Shown piece by piece: positions 58,567 to 64,000 of a DNA stretch of 64,000 nt. Source of the DNA: Curtobacterium sp. MCBA15_012 (lineage in GTDB: Bacteria; Actinomycetota; Actinomycetes; Actinomycetales; Microbacteriaceae); contig NZ_CP126267.1 in NCBI RefSeq assembly GCF_001864935.2, positions 1,674,001 to 1,738,000 on the forward strand. The letters run 5' to 3'. The translations under genes and the position numbers were made by a program. The notes beneath the pieces were generated by a model. It saw only the letters and a program-made list of their open reading frames with translations, was not told the origin of the DNA and did no database searches. Positions within the stretch are counted from its first letter, which is position 1; every line of letters begins with the position of its first letter.

Positions 58567-60150
58567 TCAGTCGTGGAACGTCTCGATGGACGCACCGAGC
58601 GAGTTGAGGCGCTCCTGCAGCTGCTCGTACCCGCGGGCGATGATTCCGACGTTGCGCAGGACGCTCTCGCCCTTCGCCGCGAGCATCGCCAGCAGGATGA
58701 CCACCGCGGGGCGCAGGGCCGGCGGGCAGCTCACCTCGGCGCCCGAGAAGTGCGTCGGACCGGTGACGTCGAGCCGGTGCGGGTCACGGAGCGTGACGGT
58801 CGCACCGAGGCGGGTCAGGTCGAGCAGGTGGATCGCTCGGCCCTCGTACACCCAGTCGTGCACGAGCGTCGTGCCCTCGGCCATCGCGGCGATGACGACG
58901 AAGAACGGCAGGTTGTCGATGTTCAGCCCCGGGAACGGCATCGCGTGGATCTTGTCGATCGGCGCGTGCAGCTCGGACGGGTGCACCGTGATGTCGACGA
59001 GGCGGGTGCGGCCGTTGGCGGCGGCGTACTCCTCGCTGACGTCGAAGCGCAGGCCCATCTCGGCGAGGGTCGCGAGCTCGATCTCGAGGAACTCGATCGG
59101 CGCACGGGTCACCGTGAGCGTCGAGGACGTCACGATGCCGGCGGTCAGGAGGCTCATCGCCTCGACCGGGTCCTCGCTCGGCCAGTAGTCCACGACCTCG
59201 TCGATCCGGCTGCGACCGGTGATCTTCAGCGTGGTGGTCCCGATGCCCTCGACCTGCACCCCGAGCAGCTCGAGGAAGAAGCAGAGGTCCTGCACCATGT
59301 AGTTGGGGCTGGCGTTGCGGATCGTCGTCACGCCGTCGCGGGCGGCCGCGGCGAGGATCGCGTTCTCGGTCACGGTGTCGCCACGCTCGGTGAGGACGAC
59401 CGACGAGGTCGGCACGGCCTGGTTCGCGACGCCGACCTCGTACCAGCCGGATGTCGCCTCGACGTCCACGCCGAACGGCCGGAGCGCGATGAGGTGCGGT
59501 TCGACGGTCCGGGTGCCGAGGTCGCAGCCGCCGGCGTAGGGCAGGCGGAACTCGGGGTACCGGCCGCTGAGCGGGCCGAGGAACATGAGGACGCTGCGGG
59601 TGCGGCGTGCCGCGTCGGCGTCGATGGCGTCGAGCCGCAGGTCGTCGGGGGCCACGATCTCGAGCACCTCGCCGTCCTCGGACCACGTCACGGTGGCACC
59701 GAGGCTGCGGAGCACGTCGATGATGCGGTCGACCTCGACGATCCGGGCGACCCGGTGCAGGCGGGTCACGCCACGGTTCAGGAGCGACGCGCACAGCAGC
59801 GCGACGGCGGCGTTCTTGCTCGAGTTCACGGCGATCGAGCCGCTGAGCTTCCGCCCGCCCTGCACGCGCAGGTGCGAGCGCTGCGGGGCGCCGCCGATCG
59901 AGACGATCTGCTGGTCGAGCGCCTCGCTGATGCGCGTGAGCATCTCGAGGGACAGGTTCTGGCCGCCCTGCTCGATCCGGTTGATCGCGCTCTGGCTGGT
60001 GCCGACGCGTTCGGCGAGCTGGGTCTGGGTCATCGAACGGCCCTTGCGGGCGCCGCGGATGAGGGCGCCGACCTCGCGGAGGGGGGCCGAGGGGGTCGCC
60101 GGGGCAGCAGCCTGGTCGGCGGGCGTGACGACGGTGGAGGTGTCGGACAT
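58567..60150 (-). CDS. murA: MurA-like UDP-GlcNAc enolpyruvyl transferase with N-terminal XRE domain
   Basis: A 527-residue protein. Residues 25-85 are an XRE helix-turn-helix (GALIRGARKGRSMTQTQLAE, TSQSAINRIEQGGQNLSLEM). Residues 92-527 are a complete MurA-type enzyme: NSSKNAAVALLCASLL with Lys112-Asn113, PYAGGCDLGTRTVEPHLIAL with catalytic Cys209, and the C-terminal LRPAVVILLAMLAAKG. MurA adds enolpyruvate to UDP-GlcNAc in the first committed step of peptidoglycan synthesis. The fusion would let a cell-wall enzyme bind DNA, or be controlled as a dimer. I believe such fusions recur in actinobacteria. It may be a second MurA beside a housekeeping copy. Confidence 0.88.
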   Translation of the reverse strand: MSDTSTVVTPADQAAAPATPSAPLREVGALIRGARKGRSMTQTQLAERVGTSQSAINRIEQGGQNLSLEMLTRISEALDQQIVSIGGAPQRSHLRVQGGRKLSGSIAVNSSKNAAVALLCASLLNRGVTRLHRVARIVEVDRIIDVLRSLGATVTWSEDGEVLEIVAPDDLRLDAIDADAARRTRSVLMFLGPLSGRYPEFRLPYAGGCDLGTRTVEPHLIALRPFGVDVEATSGWYEVGVANQAVPTSSVVLTERGDTVTENAILAAAARDGVTTIRNASPNYMVQDLCFFLELLGVQVEGIGTTTLKITGRSRIDEVVDYWPSEDPVEAMSLLTAGIVTSSTLTVTRAPIEFLEIELATLAEMGLRFDVSEEYAAANGRTRLVDITVHPSELHAPIDKIHAMPFPGLNIDNLPFFVVIAAMAEGTTLVHDWVYEGRAIHLLDLTRLGATVTLRDPHRLDVTGPTHFSGAEVSCPPALRPAVVILLAMLAAKGESVLRNVGIIARGYEQLQERLNSLGASIETFHD

Positions 60151-60274
60151 GCGCGCCACGCTAACACGCTCATGAGATAAAGCAGGGCTGCACACGCATC
60201 GGACTCGCAGGTTCGGATCGGGAATATCTCGTCCATGAGAAGTTCCACGACGGGTGTCGATCGCCGCCCGGCTG

Positions 60275-60284
60275 ATCGCTAACG
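60275..60284 (+). promoter_or_regulatory. Candidate flagellar sigma -10 element for flbD-mot-fliM
   Basis: ATCGCTAACG, 101 nt before the flbD ATG, sharing GCTAACG with the flagellin leader. The flagellar block here thus has its own promoter, consistent with its separation from flgE. Confidence 0.4.
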
Positions 60285-60384
60285 TGCCCGGCCGTCCCGC
60301 CGATAGGCCTCGGTGCAGCACCACGGACGGAGCTGCATCCCGCCCCACGGACGGCGGCGGGACGATCGAGAACCAGGACGGGCC

Positions 60385-60699
60385 ATGATCGTCGTCACAC
60401 GACTCAACGGCAGCGCATTCGCTGTCAACCCCGACCTCGTCGAGCGCATCCAGGAGACGCCGGACACGACGCTCATCATGGTCGACGGGGCGAAGTACAT
60501 CGTCCGCGAGTCCATGGCCGCGGTCATCGACCTCGTCGCCGCGTACCGCGCCCGGATCGTCGGCATGGCCTCCGGTGCCGCCGATCCCGCGCTCCGCGCC
60601 ACCGACCCCGGGCTCCGCACCGTGACCGGTCCGCAGCCCGTCCTCGCCCCCGTCGCCGCGCTGCCCACCCCGGCCCGCTCGCTGGACGGGGCCCGCTGA
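60385..60699 (+). CDS. flbD: FlbD/SwrD-family flagellar protein
   Basis: A 104-residue protein. The first 65 residues are the FlbD domain (IVVTRLNGSAFAVNPDLVER, QETPDTTLIMVDGAKYIVRE), a small fold found between flgE and motA in many Gram-positive operons. In Bacillus the homologue SwrD raises stator power. A Pro/Ala-rich tail follows. ATG 60385 was chosen; the stop shares a base with motA (TGATG). Confidence 0.9.
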   Translation: MIVVTRLNGSAFAVNPDLVERIQETPDTTLIMVDGAKYIVRESMAAVIDLVAAYRARIVGMASGAADPALRATDPGLRTVTGPQPVLAPVAALPTPARSLDGAR

Positions 60700-61517
60700 T
60701 GGACATCGCGACCATCGTCGGCATCCTGCTCGCCTTCGGCGCCCTGTTCGGCATGGCGCAGATGGAGCACGTCGAGATGGCGGGGCTCTTCCTCCCCGCC
60801 CCGATGCTCCTCGTGTTCGTCGCCACGATCGGCTGCGGCGTCGCGAGCACCACGATGAAGGACGCCATCGCCGCGTTCAAAGCTGTCCCGAAGGCGTTCA
60901 CCGGCAAGGTCACACCGCCGCAGTCCGTGATCGAGGACGTCGTCGCGCTGGCCGAGACCGCCCGCGCGAACGGTCTGCTCGCGCTCGAGCAGGAGGCCGA
61001 GAAGCACGACGACCCGTTCATGAAGAAGGCGCTGCAGAACATCGCGGACGGCACCGACGGCGACGAGCTGCGGATCCTGCTCGAGGACGAGATCGAGTCG
61101 AACGCCGCACCGATGCGGAGCGCGAGCGCGTTCTTCATGGGGCTCGGCGGGTTCGCGCCGACCGTCGGCATCATCGGCACCGTCGTCTCGCTCACCCACG
61201 TGCTCGCCAACCTCGGCAAGCCGGACGAGCTCGGCCCGCTCATCGCGAGCGCCTTCGTGGCGACGCTCTGGGGCCTCCTCACCGCGAACTTCCTGTGGCT
61301 GCCCTTCGGCGGCAAGCTCCGCAAGCTCGCGCAGCTCGAGACCGACCGGCAGACGCTGCTCATGGAGGGGCTCCTCGCCGTGCAGGCCGGCAGCCAGCCC
61401 CGCCTGCTCGGCGAGCGCCTGAAGGCCATGGTCCCGCCCGCGGCCCGCCAGGAGCCGACCGGCAAGAACGGCGGGAAGAGCACCGCCGACGTCGACGACC
61501 AGCAGCTGGCGGCCTGA
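60699..61517 (+). CDS. motA: Flagellar motor stator protein MotA
   Basis: MotA forms the five-subunit ring that turns the rotor. The 272-residue product has helix 1 DIATIVGILLAFGALFGMAQ, helix 2 from LFLPAPMLLVFVATIGCGVA, and cytosolic PPQSVIEDVVALAETARANG. The C-terminal pair is FAPTVGIIGTVVSLTHVLAN and IASAFVATLWGLLTANFLWL, the proline-rich stator signature. It overlaps flbD by one base and motB follows after 1 nt. Confidence 0.95.
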   Translation: MDIATIVGILLAFGALFGMAQMEHVEMAGLFLPAPMLLVFVATIGCGVASTTMKDAIAAFKAVPKAFTGKVTPPQSVIEDVVALAETARANGLLALEQEAEKHDDPFMKKALQNIADGTDGDELRILLEDEIESNAAPMRSASAFFMGLGGFAPTVGIIGTVVSLTHVLANLGKPDELGPLIASAFVATLWGLLTANFLWLPFGGKLRKLAQLETDRQTLLMEGLLAVQAGSQPRLLGERLKAMVPPAARQEPTGKNGGKSTADVDDQQLAA

Positions 61518-61518
61518 C

Positions 61519-62451
61519 GTGAGCGCCAACCCGCGTGGTCGGGGCCGAGGCCGCAAGCGCGGTGGACACGACGAGGCCGAGCACCCCGACGAGCGCTGGA
61601 TGGCCTCGTACATGGACATGATCACGGTCCTGATGTGCATGTTCCTGGTGCTGTTCGCGATGTCCTCGGTCGACCAGGACAAGTACATCGCCCTGAAGAA
61701 CTCGCTCGCGACCGGCTTCGGCGAGGTCAAGAGCGGCAAGGTGGACACCGCCTCGGGCACCGTCGTCACGAAGTCCGAGGTGACGAAGGACGGCAAGGGC
61801 TACGCGACCGACAAGTCGGACGCCGACCACTCGACCGCGGCGTCGGGGGCGAAGGACACGAACGTCGACCCGGCGTCGACCGCCGTGCCGCCGGTCGCGT
61901 CGAAGGCGGACCTCGCGGCCGCACAGCACGAGCTCGACGACCTCAAGGCGATCCAGGCCGCGATCCAGGCGAACCTGCAGCAGTCCGGGCAGACCGCGAA
62001 CGTGCAGTTCTCGGTCGACGCCCGCGGCCTGACCGTCCGGCTGATCGGCAGCGAGACGTACTTCGGGACGAACAGCGCCGACCTGTCCGACCAGGCCCGC
62101 CGCATCATGGACGCGATCGCGCCGGTCCTGTCGACCAGCCAGCACGACGTCAGCGTCGAGGGGCACGCCGACCAGCGGAACTCGACCGCCCCGTACGCGA
62201 CGAACTGGGAGCTCAGCGCCGCCCGCGCGACCGGGGTGCTCCGGGACCTCGTCGAACGCGGGGGCATGTCGGCTGAGCACGTGCAGAGCGTCGGCTTCGG
62301 GTCGAGCCGCCCGCTGGCGAAGGGCGACACCGAGTCCGACCTCGCGCTGAACCGCCGCGTCGACATCGTCGTGCTGTCGAACCAGGACCAGGACGTCAGC
62401 GCCCTGATGCCCGCACTCGCCACGGCACAGGACGGAGCACGCCAGGGCTGA
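61519..62451 (+). CDS. motB: Flagellar motor stator protein MotB
   Basis: MotB is the ion-conducting, wall-anchored stator subunit. The 310-residue product has an N-terminal plug (DERWMASYMDMITVLMCMFL) whose Asp33 is the proton/sodium-binding residue in the single transmembrane helix. A long polar linker follows, then an OmpA-like peptidoglycan-binding domain (YFGTNSADLSDQARRIMDAI; DVSVEGHADQRNSTAPYATN; VGFGSSRPLAKGDTESDLAL, NRRVDIVVLSN). GTG 61519 is 1 nt after the motA stop. fliL does not follow directly; fliM starts 81 nt later. Confidence 0.95.
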   Translation: MSANPRGRGRGRKRGGHDEAEHPDERWMASYMDMITVLMCMFLVLFAMSSVDQDKYIALKNSLATGFGEVKSGKVDTASGTVVTKSEVTKDGKGYATDKSDADHSTAASGAKDTNVDPASTAVPPVASKADLAAAQHELDDLKAIQAAIQANLQQSGQTANVQFSVDARGLTVRLIGSETYFGTNSADLSDQARRIMDAIAPVLSTSQHDVSVEGHADQRNSTAPYATNWELSAARATGVLRDLVERGGMSAEHVQSVGFGSSRPLAKGDTESDLALNRRVDIVVLSNQDQDVSALMPALATAQDGARQG

Positions 62452-62532
62452 TCCCGACGAGACACCCTCCGCCTCCCCAGTACGGGGTACAGCGCTACCG
62501 GCCGATCCCCAGCGGACCGATAGACGCCCTAC

Positions 62533-63411
62533 GTGACCGAGACCCTGCCCGCGCCCGAGGTGTACGACTTCGCGCGCCCGTCGACGCTCGCCCGCGAGCA
62601 CGCACGGGTCCTCGAGCTCGCCTTCGAGACCTTCGCGCGGCAGTGGGGCACGCAGTTGACCGCCAAGGTCCGCGCGGTGAGCCAGGTCACGTGCGGCCAG
62701 GTGCAGATCCGCACCTACGACGAGTACGCCTCGTCGCTGCCCGCGCTCACCGGCATGGTGCTGCTGCCGATCGCCGGTCTCGTGCCGAAGGGCGTCCTCC
62801 AGGTGCCGCTCGACGCCGCGCTGACCTGGGTGTCGCACGCGCTCGGCGCCTCGAAGCCGCTGCCGACCCCGGAGCGCACCTTCACGCCGATCGAGCAAGC
62901 CCTCGTCCGCAAGATCGTCGAGGACGCCCTCGACGACCTCCGGTACTCGTTCGGCGGCCTCCTCGCGCACGAGGTCACGACGGGCGGCTTCCAGTTCAAC
63001 AGCCAGTTCGCCCAGGCCGCCCAGAAGGGCGACCTGATGATCGTCGCCTCGTTCGACATCCGCGTCGGCGACCGCATCGCCCCGGGCACGCTCGCGCTGC
63101 CCGCCGAGGCGGTGCTGCCGCAGCTCGGCGAGGACACCGCGAGCGTCACGGCCGCCGACGCGAAGGCCCTCCTCGACGCGCAGCTCGCGGCCGTCCCGGT
63201 CGGCGTCGGCCTGCGCTTCGCGCCCGCCACCGTCCTGCCCGCGCAGGTGCTCGGACTCGCCGTCGGCGACGTCCTGCCCCTGCCGCACCCGCAGCACCGT
63301 CCCCTCACCATCGCGGTCGACGGCGAACCCGTCGGCACCGCCGCCGTCGGCGCGAACGGCTCGCGACTCGCGGGCATCGTCGTCACGACCACCTCGGAGC
63401 AGCACGCATGA
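62533..63411 (+). CDS. fliM: Flagellar motor switch protein FliM
   Basis: FliM joins FliG to FliN in the C-ring. The 292-residue product has PSTLAREHARVLELAFETFA, then RQWGTQLTAKVRAVSQVTCG, and the middle domain with MVLLPIAGLVPKGVLQVPLD and PERTFTPIEQALVRKIVEDA. The C-terminal SpoA-type domain (VLGLAVGDVLPLPHPQHRPL) follows. The N-terminus (TETLPAPEVYDFARP) lacks the usual S-Q-x-E-I-D-x-L-L CheY-binding motif. GTG 62533 is the only reasonable start. The stop overlaps fliN by 4 nt. Confidence 0.9.
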   Translation: MTETLPAPEVYDFARPSTLAREHARVLELAFETFARQWGTQLTAKVRAVSQVTCGQVQIRTYDEYASSLPALTGMVLLPIAGLVPKGVLQVPLDAALTWVSHALGASKPLPTPERTFTPIEQALVRKIVEDALDDLRYSFGGLLAHEVTTGGFQFNSQFAQAAQKGDLMIVASFDIRVGDRIAPGTLALPAEAVLPQLGEDTASVTAADAKALLDAQLAAVPVGVGLRFAPATVLPAQVLGLAVGDVLPLPHPQHRPLTIAVDGEPVGTAAVGANGSRLAGIVVTTTSEQHA

Positions 63412-64000
63412 GCACGACCACCCTCCACACGACCGCCGCCGAGTCGCTCGCGGCGCAGCTCCCGACGGCGGCTCCCCTCACCGCGACGGCCCAGCCGGGA
63501 GGCGCGACCCCCGTCGTCCTCGGAGCGGCGGCCGACGCGGTGGTCGCCTCGTTCGTCGGCGGCCTGTCGGCCGACCTGGCCCTCGTGCTCACCGACCTCG
63601 ACGCCGTCGTGGCCGCCGGCGGCACCGACGCCGGGATCGTCGACGTGACCGACGTCCTGCGCCCCTCGCTCGAGGCCGCCGCGGCGGTCCTCGGCGTCGG
63701 TGTCCTCGGCGACGCCCGCCGCGAGTCGGCCTCGTCGCTGTTCGCCGACCCGGACACGGTCGTGTTCGAGCTGTCGTCGGCCGGCGTCACCGGGGGCTGG
63801 TTCGGCATCCGGGTCCGCGAGAACGGCACGGTGTCGGCCCCCGCGGTCGCAGCCGCGACGCCCACCGGCAACCTCGGCCGGATCAACAACGTCGAGATGA
63901 CCCTGACGGTCGAGATCGGCCGCACCCGGATGTCCGTGCGGGACGTGCTCGGCATGGAGCCCGGAGCGGTCGTGGAGCTCGACCGGAGCGCCGGTGCACC
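63408..64000 (+). CDS. fliN: Flagellar motor switch protein FliN (partial at window end)
   Basis: ATG 63408 overlaps the fliM stop (ATGA). The 197 residues visible have a long N-terminal region of about 155 residues (AVVASFVGGLSADLALVLTD; PSLEAAAAVLGVGVLGDARR; VVFELSSAGVTGGWFGIRVR) and then the start of the SpoA domain (NNVEMTLTVEIGRTRMSVRD, VLGMEPGAVVELDRSAGA). The front part resembles the CheC/FliY-type extension rather than the short FliN of enteric bacteria, so it could be called FliY-like. It runs off the end of the window. Confidence 0.88.
   Translation, partial: MSTTTLHTTAAESLAAQLPTAAPLTATAQPGGATPVVLGAAADAVVASFVGGLSADLALVLTDLDAVVAAGGTDAGIVDVTDVLRPSLEAAAAVLGVGVLGDARRESASSLFADPDTVVFELSSAGVTGGWFGIRVRENGTVSAPAVAAATPTGNLGRINNVEMTLTVEIGRTRMSVRDVLGMEPGAVVELDRSAGA

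Noticed and set aside
22262..60384. A single genomic island or prophage
   Set aside because: No integrase, transposase, phage structural gene, tRNA target or flanking direct repeat was seen, and core genes such as rnj lie inside.
1..64000. tRNA, rRNA and riboswitch genes
   Set aside because: Read through for T-loop, conserved rRNA and common riboswitch cores; none was convincing by eye. A covariance-model search would be the decisive test.

Overview
The window is very GC-rich, with G/C in most third codon positions and frequent GTG/TTG starts. Together with a flagellum lacking outer-membrane ring genes, RNase J, an XRE-MurA fusion and FliW-type flagellar control, this points to a motile actinobacterium. 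The genus Curtobacterium (Microbacteriaceae) is my best guess, but that is inference from gene content, not a database result.

Layout. 1-3479: end of a small Rho-N-like protein, a KAS III (FabH) enzyme, a hypothetical protein and an AbiEi/DUF559-like protein. 3586-22261: a large flagellar region. It holds leftward flgN-flgK-flgL-fliW, then rightward the sigma-28-like factor, flagellin, fliD, fliS, and a tightly overlapping operon flgB-flgC-fliE-fliF-fliG-fliH-fliI-fliJ-(NlpC/P60)-fliK-flgD-flgE. 60385-64000 resumes the flagellar programme with flbD-motA-motB-fliM-fliN. The two blocks are in the same orientation but 38 kb apart.

The 38 kb between them is mixed. 22386-26160 is accessory and partly decayed: an unpaired RES toxin-like protein, NUDIX, GrpB, a frameshifted membrane gene, and a scar where a truncated mgtC abuts a truncated rbsD/fucU. 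26361-33058 has an SDR/XRE-MmyB pair, RNase J and a secreted DUF1906 glycosidase-like protein. 33635-40012 is a polymorphic-toxin (RHS) locus. It has a signal-peptide-bearing RHS N-terminal fragment that has lost its core, followed by three toxin-tip/immunity cassettes with lower GC. Two of the cassettes carry near-identical RHS core segments. 40644-58355 is a set of small metabolic, transport and regulatory units: HSL esterase-MFS, AraC, a second SDR/XRE-MmyB pair, inositol-phosphatase-like, alpha/beta hydrolase, CorA, TetR, secreted chorismate mutase, amidase-permease, and aminopeptidase/GntR. 58567-60150 is the XRE-MurA fusion.

Signals outside genes. A dispersed stem-loop family (GGACGGGAGGC...GCCTCCCGTCC) sits mostly between converging genes. 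A 16-bp palindromic core, CCAGACGATCGTCTGA, occurs twice, 22 kb apart, each time inside a different longer palindrome, ahead of the two secreted-protein units. A GCTWACG motif occurs 86-118 nt before four flagellar transcription units and may be the -10 of the flagellar sigma factor. The RHS toxin array and the shared palindrome are the best candidates for undescribed biology here.
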